The notes: generated by a model from the letters alone, not told the origin. A stretch of DNA of 64,000 nucleotides from Streptomyces sp. NBC_01267 (GCF_036241575.1 NZ_CP108455.1:4088001-4152000); one strand, 5' to 3'. Positions 7,057-15,794 are shown, counted from the first letter of the stretch. Numbers and translations: made by a program.

Positions 7057-8676
7057 GTGTCGGCGCACCGGCGCTGGTCGCTGCGGACGCGGCTGGTCGT
7101 GTCGGCGGTGGCGCTGATCGCCGTGGTGGTGGCCGTGATCGGTACGGTCACCACGATCGCCATGCACTCCAATCTGGTGAGGCAGCTCGACAAACAGCTG
7201 GTCGCCGCGGCGAAACGGCCCGACCGCGGCCCGATGGACCTCGACCGGTCCATCGTCCAGCAGCCCGGTCTGCCGATCGGCGCGGTCGGCGGGCGCACCG
7301 TGGCGGGCAGCGACGAGATCGTCGACGGAGTGAAGAGCGTCGCTGTGCCGGGCGCGCAGACGGACAGCGTGGCGCTCGGCGACGCGCAGGTCAGAGCCCT
7401 GAAGTCCGTTCCCAGGGACGGGAACGCGCACACCGTCTCCCTTCCCGGACTGGGCGACTTCCGGGCGACCTTCTCCCCCGGCGGCACCTTCGTGCTGGGC
7501 TTCCCGCTCAGTGGTGTCCAGTCCACCGTCAGCACCCTGGTCGTCGTCGAGGTGTGCGTCACCGCGGCCGGGCTGCTCGCCGCGGGCATCGCGGGGACGG
7601 CGCTCGTCGGGATCGCGCTGCGCCCGCTCCGACGGGTCGCGGCGACCGCGACACGGGTCTCCGAACTGCCGTTGCACAGCGGTGAGGTGGCGCCCCTGGA
7701 GCGGATCCCCGAGGCCGAGGCCGATCCACGGACCGAGGTCGGGCAGGTCGGCGCCGCGCTCAACCGGATGCTGGGCCATGTCGGTTCGGCGCTGGCGGCC
7801 CGGCAGGAGAGCGAGACGCGGGTGCGGCAGTTCGTCGCCGACGCCAGTCATGAGCTGCGCACCCCGCTCGCCTCGATCCGCGGATATGCCGAACTGACCC
7901 GCCGCGGCACCGAGGAGACCGGCCCCGACACCCGGCACGCACTGGGCCGGATCGAGTCCGAGGCCGGTCGGATGACCGGGCTGGTGGAGGATCTGCTGCT
8001 GCTCGCCCGGCTGGATTCCGGGCGCCCGCTCACGTACGAGAGCACCGATCTGTCCCCGCTGGTCGTCGACGCGGTGAGTGACGCCCGCGCCGCCGGGCCG
8101 GACCACAAGTGGCGCCTCGAACTGCCGGAGAACCCGGCCGTGGTGCGGGCCGACGGCGCCCGCCTCCATCAGGTCCTGGTCAATCTGCTGGCCAACGCCC
8201 GTACGCACACGCCTCCCGGCACCACCGTCACCGCGAGCGTGCGGCGCGACGGTGCCTGGACGGTGGCGGAGGTACGGGACGACGGGCCCGGGATCCCGGC
8301 CGGTCTGCTGCCGCACGTCTTCGAGCGGTTCGCCCGCGGGGACGCCTCACGGTCCCGGCACGCGGGATCCACCGGGCTCGGCCTCGCGATCGTGCAGGCG
8401 GTGGTGGTGGCCCACGGCGGCGGTGTGACGGTACGGAGCGTCCCCGGGGCCACGGCCTTCGAGGTCAGGCTCCCGGCGTCGCCGGCCCCGATCACCCCAC
8501 CCCCACCCCCGCCCCCGCCCCCATGCCCACTTCCGCCTCCCGTCCAGCCCTTCCCTCCCGCCTCGCCAGTACCGTCCGTCCCGCGCACGCCCACCGGCCC
8601 GCGCATGCCCACCGTCCCGCCCGGGACTCCGGATTCGCCCGGCGCGACCGCGACTCACAGGTACGGCACAGGCTGA
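7057..8676 (+). CDS. Sensor histidine kinase with proline-rich tail
   Basis: This 539-residue membrane kinase is the partner of the preceding regulator. The start is GTG 7057 after GGGGA. A first membrane helix lies near residues 12-35, an extracytoplasmic sensor of roughly 130 residues follows, then a second helix with a HAMP region (LRPLRRVAATATRVSEL). The HisKA box is DASHELRTPLAS with phospho-accepting His265. The ATPase domain shows NLLANARTHTP, DDGPGIP and GSTGLGLAIVQA. After the kinase domain comes an unusual tail of about 60 residues with nine consecutive prolines and further Pro/Thr/Val-rich segments. That tail is not part of the standard fold and may be a docking tether. The signal sensed is unknown. 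Confidence 0.92.
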   Translation: MSAHRRWSLRTRLVVSAVALIAVVVAVIGTVTTIAMHSNLVRQLDKQLVAAAKRPDRGPMDLDRSIVQQPGLPIGAVGGRTVAGSDEIVDGVKSVAVPGAQTDSVALGDAQVRALKSVPRDGNAHTVSLPGLGDFRATFSPGGTFVLGFPLSGVQSTVSTLVVVEVCVTAAGLLAAGIAGTALVGIALRPLRRVAATATRVSELPLHSGEVAPLERIPEAEADPRTEVGQVGAALNRMLGHVGSALAARQESETRVRQFVADASHELRTPLASIRGYAELTRRGTEETGPDTRHALGRIESEAGRMTGLVEDLLLLARLDSGRPLTYESTDLSPLVVDAVSDARAAGPDHKWRLELPENPAVVRADGARLHQVLVNLLANARTHTPPGTTVTASVRRDGAWTVAEVRDDGPGIPAGLLPHVFERFARGDASRSRHAGSTGLGLAIVQAVVVAHGGGVTVRSVPGATAFEVRLPASPAPITPPPPPPPPPCPLPPPVQPFPPASPVPSVPRTPTGPRMPTVPPGTPDSPGATATHRYGTG

Positions 8677-8686
8677 CCACACAGCC

Positions 8687-9982
8687 GTGACAGCGGGCCT
8701 GGCGAGTGTCGATGTCATGCGAACCGACTCTTCTCCGGGCACCCTGCCCGCAAGGGTGCACCTTCCCGCGACCACGGCCGATGCCCCCGTACTCGATGTG
8801 GTGATCCCCGTCTACAACGAGGAGAAGGACCTCGAACCCTGCGTACTGCGGCTCCACGACCATCTGGCCCGCACCTTCCCGTACAGCTTCCGGATCACGA
8901 TCGCCGACAACGCGAGCACCGACCGTACGCCCGAGGTGGCGGCCGGACTGGAAGCGGAACTCGACGGGGTGCGGTCCTGCCGCCTCGACCAGAAGGGGCG
9001 CGGACGGGCGCTGCGCACCGTGTGGTCCGCCTCCGACTCCCCCGTACTCGCCTACATGGACGTCGACCTCTCCACCGATCTCAACGCCCTGCTGCCGCTG
9101 GTCGCACCGCTGATCTCCGGGCACTCGGATCTCGCCATCGGCTCCCGGCTGGCGCGCAGTTCACGGGTGGTGCGCGGCCCCCGGCGGGAGTTCATCTCCC
9201 GCGCGTACAACCTGATCCTGCGCTCGTCCCTCTCCGCCCGCTTCAGCGACGCCCAGTGCGGCTTCAAGGCCATCCGCGGAGAGGTCGCGGAACGGCTGCT
9301 GCCCATGGTCGAGGACACCGGATGGTTCTTCGACACCGAGATGCTCGTGGTCGCCGAACGCGCCGGGCTGCGCATCCACGAGGTGCCGGTCGACTGGGTC
9401 GACGACCCGGAATCCACCGTGCACATCGTGCGGACGGCCGTCGACGACCTCAAGGGCGTCTGGCGCGTGGGGCGTGCGCTGGGCGTCGGCGCACTCCCGC
9501 TGGACCGGCTCGCGCGCCCCTTCGGCGACGATCCGCGCGACCGTGAACTGCCGGGCGTGCCCGGGGGACTGGCCCGCCAGCTCGTCGGATTCTGTGTCGT
9601 GGGGGCGCTGTCCACGCTCCTCTATCTGCTGCTGTACTCGCTGTTCCGGACGGGAGTGAACCCGCAGTTGGCCAACGCGGGCGCGCTGCTGGTCTCCGCG
9701 GTGATCAACACCGCGGCCAACCGGAGGCTCACCTTCGGCGTACGCGGCCGGGACAGCGCGGTACGCCACCAGGCGCAGGGCCTCGTCGTGTTCGCGATCG
9801 GGCTCGCCCTCACCAGCGGTTCCCTCGCCGCGCTCGGCGCGGCCTCCGGCAACCCCTCGCACGGCGCCGAACTCGCGGTGCTGATCGCGGCCAACCTCGC
9901 AGCGACCGTGCTGCGCTTCCTGCTCTTCCGCGCCTGGGTCTTCCCCGAGCGGCGTACCGACGACCCGAGGACTGCACGATGA
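8687..9982 (+). CDS. GT2 glycosyltransferase fused to a GtrA-like membrane domain
   Basis: This 431-residue protein has an N-terminal family 2 glycosyltransferase domain of the dolichol-/undecaprenyl-phosphate sugar synthase type. Landmarks are VIPVYNEEKDLE, DNASTDRT and the metal-binding YMDVDLSTD. It is followed after residue 280 by a GtrA-like domain with four membrane helices (starting LVGFCVVGALSTLLY). Such proteins make a lipid-linked monosaccharide and flip or present it for a GT-C transferase. The next gene is exactly such a GT-C enzyme and overlaps by four bases (ATGA), so the two likely form a pathway. GTG 8687 is used here; ATG 8717 is a plausible alternative start. Confidence 0.9.
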   Translation: MTAGLASVDVMRTDSSPGTLPARVHLPATTADAPVLDVVIPVYNEEKDLEPCVLRLHDHLARTFPYSFRITIADNASTDRTPEVAAGLEAELDGVRSCRLDQKGRGRALRTVWSASDSPVLAYMDVDLSTDLNALLPLVAPLISGHSDLAIGSRLARSSRVVRGPRREFISRAYNLILRSSLSARFSDAQCGFKAIRGEVAERLLPMVEDTGWFFDTEMLVVAERAGLRIHEVPVDWVDDPESTVHIVRTAVDDLKGVWRVGRALGVGALPLDRLARPFGDDPRDRELPGVPGGLARQLVGFCVVGALSTLLYLLLYSLFRTGVNPQLANAGALLVSAVINTAANRRLTFGVRGRDSAVRHQAQGLVVFAIGLALTSGSLAALGAASGNPSHGAELAVLIAANLAATVLRFLLFRAWVFPERRTDDPRTAR

Positions 9983-12219
9983 CCACCATCGACACCCACC
10001 GGACTCCGGCGACGGCCGGGCGGCCGTCCCGCAACCGGCACATCGCCGCCCTGTGGCGCGGCCGGACCGAGGACCCGGGTTGGGTACGCCCCGCGTTCCT
10101 CGGACTGCTGCTGCTCACGCTCGTGACGTACCTGTGGAACCTCGGCGCGTCCGGCTACGCCAACTCCTTCTACTCCGCTGCCGCCCAGGCGGGCGGGGCC
10201 AGTTGGAAGGCCCTCTTCTTCGGCTCGCTCGACTCGGCGAACGCGATCACCGTCGACAAGCCCCCGGGCGCCCTCTGGCCGATGGCCCTGTCGGTACGGA
10301 TCTTCGGGCTGAGCTCGTGGGCGATCCTCGTCCCGCAGGTGCTGATGGGCGTCGGCACGGTCGCGGTGCTCTACGCCGCCGTACGCCTCAGGTTCAGCGC
10401 CACCGCGGGGCTCCTCGCGGGCCTGGTGCTCGCGACGACCCCGGTCGCCGCACTGATGTTCCGCTTCAACAACCCGGACGCGCTGCTGGCACTGCTGATG
10501 ACGGTCACCGTCTACTTCGTCCTGCGCGGGCTGGCGGACGCACGGACCAAGTGGCTGGTGTGGGCGGGCGTCGCGGTCGGGTTCGCCTTCCTCACGAAGA
10601 CGCTCCAGGCGTTCCTGATCCTCCCGCCGCTGGCTGTCGTGTACGCGGTGTTCGCGCCCACGACGGTACGCAGGCGGCTCGGCCAGATCGGTCTGTCCGC
10701 GGGGGCGATGGTGGTCGCGGGCGGCTGGTGGACGGCGATCGTCGAACTGTGGCCGGCCTCGTCCCGCCCGTACATCGGCGGCTCCCAGAACAACTCCTTC
10801 CTGGAACTGACCTTCGGCTACAACGGTCTCGGCCGGATCAGCGGCGACGAGACGGGCAGCGTCGGCGGTGGCGGCCGGGGCGGCGGACAGGGCGGCGGCT
10901 GGGGTGCGACCGGCATCGGCCGGATGTTCAACTCCGAGATCGGCAGCCAGATCTCCTGGCTGCTGCCCGCCGCGCTGATCCTGCTCGTGGCCGGGACCGT
11001 GCTCACCTGGCGGGCCAGGAGCCGCCGCCCGGCCGGGCCGCACGAGGGGGGTACGGACACGGCGCCTGCCGCGTTCCTGGTGTGGGGCGGCTCGCTGGTG
11101 ATGACCGCGCTGGTCTTCAGCTTCATGGCGGGGATCTTCCACCAGTACTACACGGTGGCCCTGGCGCCGTACATCGCCGCCCTGGTCGGGACGGGCGTCA
11201 CGGTGCTGTGGGAGGAGCGCGGCAGGTTCGGCTGGTCCGCGGTACTGGGCGGGACGGTCGCGGTGACGGCGGTCTGGGCGTACGTCCTGCTGGGGCGGAC
11301 GCCGGACTACCTGCCGTGGCTGCGCTGGGTGGTGCTCGTCGGGGGCCTCGCCGCGGCGCTCGGTCTCGTGCTGTCGGGACGGCTGGACCGGCGGGTGGCG
11401 CTGGGGGCCGCGGGCGCGGGCCTGGTGGCCTCGCTGGCCGGGCCGTTCGCGTACACGGTGTCCACGCTGGACAGTGCGCACACCGGGTCGATCGTCACGG
11501 CGGGGCCCGCGGGTGCGAGCCGGATGGGCGGGATGGGCGGCGGCCCCGGCGGCCGTGGCGGTCCTGGTGGTGCCGGAGGCGGCGCGGGCGGCTTCGGCGG
11601 CCGGAACGGCGGTGGCACGGGACAGCCGCCGACCGGTCAGGCCGGGCAGGCCGGGCAGGCCGGGCAGGCCGGGAACCTGGGTCAGCCGCCCACCGGGCAG
11701 CCGGGCCAGAGCCAGGCCGCGGGCCAGGGCCCAGGGCAGAACGGGCAGGCACCGAACGGCCAGGCACGGAACGGGCAGGCACAGCGGGGTGGCATGCCCG
11801 GCGGCAGGGGCGAAGGCGGCTTCGGCGGTGGCGGTATGGGCGGTCTGCTCGACGGCCAGCAGGTCGGCGCCGAGGTGAAGGCCAGGATCAGCGCCGGAGC
11901 CGACGGCTACACCTGGATGGCCGCGGCCATCGGCTCGCAGAACGCGGCCAGTTACCAACTCGCCACCCAGAAGCCCGTGATGGCTATCGGCGGCTTCAAC
12001 GGAAGCGACCCGTCACCGACCCTCGCGCAGTTCAAGAAGTACGTCACGGAGGGGAAGATCCACTACTTCGTCTCCGGCGGCGGGATGGGCGGCGGGACGG
12101 GCGGTGCCGACAGCGGCTCCGCTTCGGAGATCACGTCGTGGGTCGAGGCGCACTACACGAAGGTGACCGTGGGATCGACGACCCTGTACGACCTGACGAA
12201 GGTCAAGAGCGGTAGCTGA
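9979..12219 (+). CDS. ArnT/PMT-type GT-C glycosyltransferase with Gly-rich insert
   Basis: This 746-residue integral membrane protein matches the PMT_2/ArnT-like GT-C superfamily, which transfers sugars from polyprenyl phosphate to an extracytoplasmic acceptor. The first loop contains NSFYSAAAQAG and DKPPGALWP, typical of the catalytic region, and about a dozen hydrophobic helices follow. After the last helix (near residue 500) there is a low-complexity Gly/Gln/Asn-rich segment of about 120 residues, including four GQA units, then a globular C-terminal domain ending in YTKVTVGSTTLYDL. Such inserts are common in actinobacterial members. Translation is coupled to the GT2 gene by an ATGA overlap. 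Confidence 0.9.
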   Translation: MTTIDTHRTPATAGRPSRNRHIAALWRGRTEDPGWVRPAFLGLLLLTLVTYLWNLGASGYANSFYSAAAQAGGASWKALFFGSLDSANAITVDKPPGALWPMALSVRIFGLSSWAILVPQVLMGVGTVAVLYAAVRLRFSATAGLLAGLVLATTPVAALMFRFNNPDALLALLMTVTVYFVLRGLADARTKWLVWAGVAVGFAFLTKTLQAFLILPPLAVVYAVFAPTTVRRRLGQIGLSAGAMVVAGGWWTAIVELWPASSRPYIGGSQNNSFLELTFGYNGLGRISGDETGSVGGGGRGGGQGGGWGATGIGRMFNSEIGSQISWLLPAALILLVAGTVLTWRARSRRPAGPHEGGTDTAPAAFLVWGGSLVMTALVFSFMAGIFHQYYTVALAPYIAALVGTGVTVLWEERGRFGWSAVLGGTVAVTAVWAYVLLGRTPDYLPWLRWVVLVGGLAAALGLVLSGRLDRRVALGAAGAGLVASLAGPFAYTVSTLDSAHTGSIVTAGPAGASRMGGMGGGPGGRGGPGGAGGGAGGFGGRNGGGTGQPPTGQAGQAGQAGQAGNLGQPPTGQPGQSQAAGQGPGQNGQAPNGQARNGQAQRGGMPGGRGEGGFGGGGMGGLLDGQQVGAEVKARISAGADGYTWMAAAIGSQNAASYQLATQKPVMAIGGFNGSDPSPTLAQFKKYVTEGKIHYFVSGGGMGGGTGGADSGSASEITSWVEAHYTKVTVGSTTLYDLTKVKSGS

Positions 12220-12237
12220 GACGGGAGAAGAACGCGC

Positions 12238-12268
12238 GCGGCGGGACCGGTCCCACCGGCCCCGCCGC
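12238..12268. terminator. Bidirectional terminator between convergent genes
   Basis: A 14-bp stem with one mismatch (GCGGCGGGACCGGT against ACCGGCCCCGCCGC) and a short CCC loop sits between the end of the glycosyltransferase gene and the end of the convergent hydrolase gene. Confidence 0.7.
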
Positions 12269-12284
12269 AGGCGCCCCGGCTTCC

Positions 12285-13094
12285 CTACCTCTTGAGTGAA
12301 AGCTCCGCCACGATCGGCCGGTGGTCGGACGCCAGCGTGTCGGCCACCTGCGCTCCCCGCACCCCCACCCCCGGCGACACGGCCACGTAGTCGATCCGCT
12401 GCACCGGATTCTGCGCTGGGAAGGTCGGCGCCCCCGGTTCCACATCGCGCAGTTCGCGCCAGAGCGGCGCCAGTTCGGGTGCGTCCGGCGTCGCGTTGAA
12501 GTCGCCCAGCAGGATCTTCCGGCCGTGCTGCTGCGCCATGATCCGCCGGGTCTCGGCCACCTGCGTCACCCGTACGGAGGGGTCGGCGCGGTAATCCAGA
12601 TGGGTCACGTACACGTGCAGCGGTACGCCCTTCACCCGCAGCTCCACCTCTCCGAAGCCGGGGGCCGGCGCGGGGACCGGGTTCGGGTCCTGGGTGGAGA
12701 GCCGGGTGATCTCGTGGTTCTCGGCGTGCAGGATGCGGTACCTGGACAGCACAGCGACCCCGAACTCACGCCCGTCGATGCTGTAGATCGGCGCGAACGA
12801 CACGTGCATCCCGAGCCGCTTCGCCAGCTCACCCGCGAGGTCGCGCCACTCGCTGCGGGCGCCCCAGCGGACGTCGACCTCCTCCAGGCCGATGACGTCC
12901 GCGTGCAGTGCGCGCATCGCCGCCTCCTGCCTGTCCAGGTCGAAGACGTTGTCCATCCCGGCGCCCGCGTGGATGTTGTACGAGGCGACGCGCAGCGGCA
13001 CATCGCGGCCGTGGGCCTGCGCCGGGGGCGCGACCGTCGCGGCCAAAACACCCGTGACCAGAAGCACTTCAGCAACACGACGAGTCAGTTTCAT
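12285..13094 (-). CDS. Secreted endonuclease/exonuclease/phosphatase (EEP) family hydrolase
   Basis: This 269-residue exported protein has a signal peptide (MKLTRRVAEVLLVTGVLAA, cleavage after PPAQA near residue 27) and one complete EEP domain. The catalytic motifs are all present: ASYNIHAG, GLEEVD, the His in YVTHLDYR, GDFNATPD and ASDHRPI. The family includes nucleases, sphingomyelinases and phosphoinositide phosphatases. The compact size and export suggest a phosphodiesterase acting on extracellular nucleic acid or lipid head groups, but the substrate is not decided. It is divergent from a TetR gene, and a perfect palindrome lies 39 bases upstream of its ATG, so repression by that regulator is likely. 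Confidence 0.88.
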   Translation of the reverse strand: MKLTRRVAEVLLVTGVLAATVAPPAQAHGRDVPLRVASYNIHAGAGMDNVFDLDRQEAAMRALHADVIGLEEVDVRWGARSEWRDLAGELAKRLGMHVSFAPIYSIDGREFGVAVLSRYRILHAENHEITRLSTQDPNPVPAPAPGFGEVELRVKGVPLHVYVTHLDYRADPSVRVTQVAETRRIMAQQHGRKILLGDFNATPDAPELAPLWRELRDVEPGAPTFPAQNPVQRIDYVAVSPGVGVRGAQVADTLASDHRPIVAELSLKR

Positions 13095-13132
13095 CTCGCG
13101 TAGGTACCCGGCAGCGGCCCGACCCCAAACAG

Positions 13133-13147
13133 CTTTACGCCGTAAAG
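13133..13147. promoter_or_regulatory. Palindromic operator candidate between EEP hydrolase and TetR genes
   Basis: CTTTACGCCGTAAAG is a perfect 7-bp inverted repeat around one base. TTTACG/CGTAAA half-sites are typical of TetR-family operators. It lies 39-53 bases upstream of the hydrolase ATG and about 130 bases upstream of the divergent TetR gene. Confidence 0.6.
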
Positions 13148-13274
13148 GGGAGTGGGCCGCCCCTGACGAGCGCGCCTGGTTTGCGGGCCTCCGGGGCGCA
13201 GACTCACCGGTAACAGCGGCCTAACATCGATATCGGTACCCGGTGGATGCATCGATTTCCGGAGGAGACGCGCC

Positions 13275-14072
13275 ATGGTGACTACGGCCGCCCGTGCGAA
13301 GGGCCCCACGCGGACCAGTGTCTGGCTGGACGGCAAGGCGACGCGTACCCGCCGAACGGATCAGCCGGCCGGGCTCGACCTGGCGAAGATCACCGCTGAG
13401 ACGGTGCGGCTCCTGGATTCCGAGGGGCTGTCGAAGTTCTCCATGCGCCGCCTCGCTGCCGGTCTGGGGGTCACGGCCATGTCGGTCTACTGGTACGTGG
13501 ACACCAAGGACGATCTCCTCGAACTGGCCCTGGACGCGGTGATGGGCGAACTGTCGACGCCTGCCCCGGCACCGGACGCCCCGAAGGCCGGTACCGGGAC
13601 CGACTGGCGCACGGAGCTGCGGCGCCTCGCCTCCGGCTACCGCAGCGTCCTCGTGCGTCACCCCTGGGTGTCGCCCCTCATCGGCGAGTTCCTCAACATC
13701 GGCCCGCACGCGGTGAAGTTCACCTCGGCGGCCCAGGACGTGATGCGCGAGGCCGGTCTCCCGCTGCACGGCCGGACCGGCGGCCTCGCGGCGGTCTTCC
13801 AGTTCGTGTACGGATTCGGCACCGTCGAGGGCCACTTCCGGGACCGCTGCGAACGGGCCGGGATGAGCCAGGACGCGTACTACCAGCGGGCCATCGGCAC
13901 CATCAGCGAACAGCCGGGCCTGCGCGAGCCCTTCGTGCAGGCGCAGCACATGAGGCAGGCGCGCGGCGGTGACACGGTCGAGGAGATGCGCGAGCGGGAC
14001 TTCGACTTCGCCGTGGACCTGCTGATCGCGGGCATCGAGGCCAAGCGGACGGCTGACCGAACGGACGGCTGA
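13275..14072 (+). CDS. TetR-family regulator (TetR_C_1 type)
   Basis: This 265-residue repressor has an N-terminal basic extension and then a helix-turn-helix (LSKFSMRRLAAGLGVTAMSV with YWYVDTKDDLL) characteristic of the TetR class whose C-terminal domain is TetR_C_1. The remainder is the helical ligand-binding and dimer domain (residues about 110-255). The ATG at 13275 follows GGAGGAG. The gene is divergent from the secreted hydrolase gene, and the 180-base intergenic region contains a perfect palindrome plus an ATCGAT-flanked segment (13226-13256) just before the start, so control of both genes is likely. The ligand is unknown. Confidence 0.88.
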   Translation: MVTTAARAKGPTRTSVWLDGKATRTRRTDQPAGLDLAKITAETVRLLDSEGLSKFSMRRLAAGLGVTAMSVYWYVDTKDDLLELALDAVMGELSTPAPAPDAPKAGTGTDWRTELRRLASGYRSVLVRHPWVSPLIGEFLNIGPHAVKFTSAAQDVMREAGLPLHGRTGGLAAVFQFVYGFGTVEGHFRDRCERAGMSQDAYYQRAIGTISEQPGLREPFVQAQHMRQARGGDTVEEMRERDFDFAVDLLIAGIEAKRTADRTDG

Positions 14073-14134
14073 CCGAACGGACGGCCGGCTGAGCGCGTCA
14101 CCGGGCCGAGCGTTCGCCGAACGGCGGAGCAGCC

Positions 14135-14206
14135 GTGACGAGGAGGCCAGTCGTGACGAGGAGGCCAGTCGTGACGAGGAGGCCGGCCGTTACGAGGAGG
14201 CCAGCC
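14135..14206. repeat. Four tandem 18-bp repeats at the 3' end of the PPOX gene
   Basis: The unit GTGACGAGGAGGCCAGTC occurs four times head to tail (14135, 14153, 14171, 14189), the last two with small changes. In the copy at 14189 the change GTGACG to GTTACG creates the TAA stop of the oxidoreductase gene on the minus strand. The other copies would be read as the residues LASSSR. Confidence 0.9.
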
Positions 14207-14657
14207 GCGCCGGGAAACCGCCGGTCGCGATCGGACTCCACCGCTCCGGCGTGATCCGGATGATCGACTTGCCCTGCCTGACCATGGCCGCGCGGTACTC
14301 GTCCCAGTCCGGGTGCTCGCCGGAGATGGTGCGGAAGTACTCCACCAGCGGTTCCACGGACTCGGGGGAGTCGATGACCTCGGCCGTCCCGTCGACCTGG
14401 ACCCACGGCCCGTTCCACTCGTCCGACAGCACGATCACACTCGTCCGCGCGTCCCGCCTGGCGTTCCGGGTCTTGGCGCGCTCGGGATACGTGGACATGA
14501 CGATCCGTCCGGAGTCGTCGACGCCACAGGTCAACGGCGAGCCCTGGGGACGGCCGTCCGTACGGGTGGTGAGCAGGATCGCCCGGTGCCGGGTCCGCAG
14601 GAAGTCCAGCAGCTCGGCCCGGTCGACGGTGGTGTTGGTCGCGATGTGGGGTGCCAT
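14190..14657 (-). CDS. PPOX-class F420-dependent oxidoreductase family protein
   Basis: This 155-residue protein has the split-barrel flavin/F420-binding fold of the pyridoxamine-phosphate-oxidase-like family. Marks are LRTRHRAILLTTRTDGRPQG at residues about 20-40, the strand VMSTYPERAKTRNARRD and GPWVQVDGTAEVID. Actinobacterial members usually bind deazaflavin F420 and reduce small molecules; the substrate is unknown. The start at 14657 fits the family N terminus (MAPHIATN), with only a weak ribosome site. The C terminus (RLASS) and stop lie inside an 18-bp tandem repeat. Loss of that stop would add about 30 residues. No operon partners are seen. Confidence 0.85.
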   Translation of the reverse strand: MAPHIATNTTVDRAELLDFLRTRHRAILLTTRTDGRPQGSPLTCGVDDSGRIVMSTYPERAKTRNARRDARTSVIVLSDEWNGPWVQVDGTAEVIDSPESVEPLVEYFRTISGEHPDWDEYRAAMVRQGKSIIRITPERWSPIATGGFPARLASS

Positions 14658-14822
14658 GCCCGCACGATACGTCCGGCCCCGCGCGGGAGACGCGACCGTT
14701 CCGGGCCGACACCCTTCGGCCCCCGGCACAGCGGCCCCCGGCACAGCGGCCCCGGCACAGCGGCCCCGGGGCCGGGCCCGGTAGGGGCTCGCTCCCGGGG
14801 CCGCGTCGCGCGCCGGACGGTG

Positions 14823-15641
14823 TCAGACCGCGGGCAGCGAGTCGCCCTGGACCGCCTGGATGTCCAGCTCGATCTTGAGCGTGGTGCCGATGGCGGAGAT
14901 GCCCGCCTGGACCACCTGGTTGTAGTTCATCGCGAAGTCGTCGCGACGCAGTTCGGCCGTGGCGCGGAAGGCAGCGCGGACGCCGCCCCACGGGTCGGGG
15001 CCGGTGCCCAGGTAGCTCAGGTCCAGGTCCACCTCACGGACCACGCCGTGCAGCGACAGCCGGCCCTTGACCGTCCAGCGGTCCGGACCCGCGGGGATCA
15101 CACCGGTGCTGCTGTAGGTGATCTCCGGGAAGCGCTCGACGTCCAGGAAGTCCGGGGACTTCAGATGGCCGTCCCGCATGCCGTTGCCCGTGTCGATCGA
15201 CGTGGCGGCGATGACCGCCTCGACCCGTGACTTCTCGATGTCCTCGGCGATCTCGATGCGGCCCACGAACTCGGTGAACCTGCCGTGCACGCTGGAGATG
15301 CCGAGGTGCTGGGCGACCGCGCCGACCGACGAGTGCGCCGGGTCGAGCGTCCATGTTCCCGGCGGCGGGAGTTCCACGCCGCCCTGCCTGGCCAGTACGA
15401 CCGTGCCCACATCGGCCCGGCCGCTCGCCGTGACGAACGCCGTCGACGCGGCGGGGGCGTATCCGACGGCCGTCACGATGACCGTGTGCGCGCCGGGGGC
15501 CAGCGACGCGTCGGCGCTGACCGCGCCGTTCTCGTCCACGGCCGCCCGGAGCACCTGGGCGCCGGTCATGTCGGTCACCGTCACCACGGCGTGCTGTACG
15601 GCCCAGCCGTCCCGGGTCCGTACCTGTGCGCGAAGTCCCAT
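14823..15641 (-). CDS. YceI-family protein with N-terminal carboxypeptidase-regulatory-like domain
   Basis: This 272-residue protein combines an N-terminal beta-sandwich of about 85 residues (VRTRDGWAVQHAVVTVTD to VGTVVLARQG), like the carboxypeptidase regulatory domain, with a C-terminal YceI domain. The YceI part starts GTWTLDPAHSSVGAVAQHLG and includes DIEKSRVEAVIAATSIDTG and LKSPDFLDVERFPEI. YceI proteins are lipocalin-like barrels that bind polyisoprenoid lipids. No signal peptide is visible, so it is probably cytoplasmic. The same accessory domain occurs three times in the transporter encoded just upstream. The start at 15641 follows GAGGGAGAG. A strong hairpin with a T tract separates it from the transporter gene. 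Confidence 0.87.
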   Translation of the reverse strand: MGLRAQVRTRDGWAVQHAVVTVTDMTGAQVLRAAVDENGAVSADASLAPGAHTVIVTAVGYAPAASTAFVTASGRADVGTVVLARQGGVELPPPGTWTLDPAHSSVGAVAQHLGISSVHGRFTEFVGRIEIAEDIEKSRVEAVIAATSIDTGNGMRDGHLKSPDFLDVERFPEITYSSTGVIPAGPDRWTVKGRLSLHGVVREVDLDLSYLGTGPDPWGGVRAAFRATAELRRDDFAMNYNQVVQAGISAIGTTLKIELDIQAVQGDSLPAV

Positions 15642-15664
15642 CCCGTTACTCTCCCTCAAAAAGT

Positions 15665-15722
15665 GGGCCCCGGGTGGTGGTGGCGGGCCGTCCCCTGCTC
15701 GCCACCACCACGCCCGGGGCCC
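15665..15722 (-). terminator. Large hairpin with T tract between transporter and YceI genes
   Basis: On the minus strand a 21-bp stem (two blocks of 10 and 11 bp with a 2-base bulge) is followed by CTTTTT. It is a good intrinsic terminator. The T tract runs directly into the ribosome site of the YceI gene, so partial termination would set the ratio of YceI to transporter. Confidence 0.75.
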
Positions 15723-15794
15723 GTGCCCCACATCCGCTGGGGCAGCCTGTGCGTAGACCGTACGGATCCTGCTGGGACCCGCCGGCAACCGGTC

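Noticed and set aside
9622..11958. A 778-codon frame opposite the glycosyltransferase gene
   Set aside because: The opposite strand encodes a well-defined GT-C enzyme with membrane helices. The antisense translation is typical shadow composition.
14135..14206. Possible CRISPR or iteron array
   Set aside because: There are no spacers between the 18-bp units and no replication or cas genes nearby.
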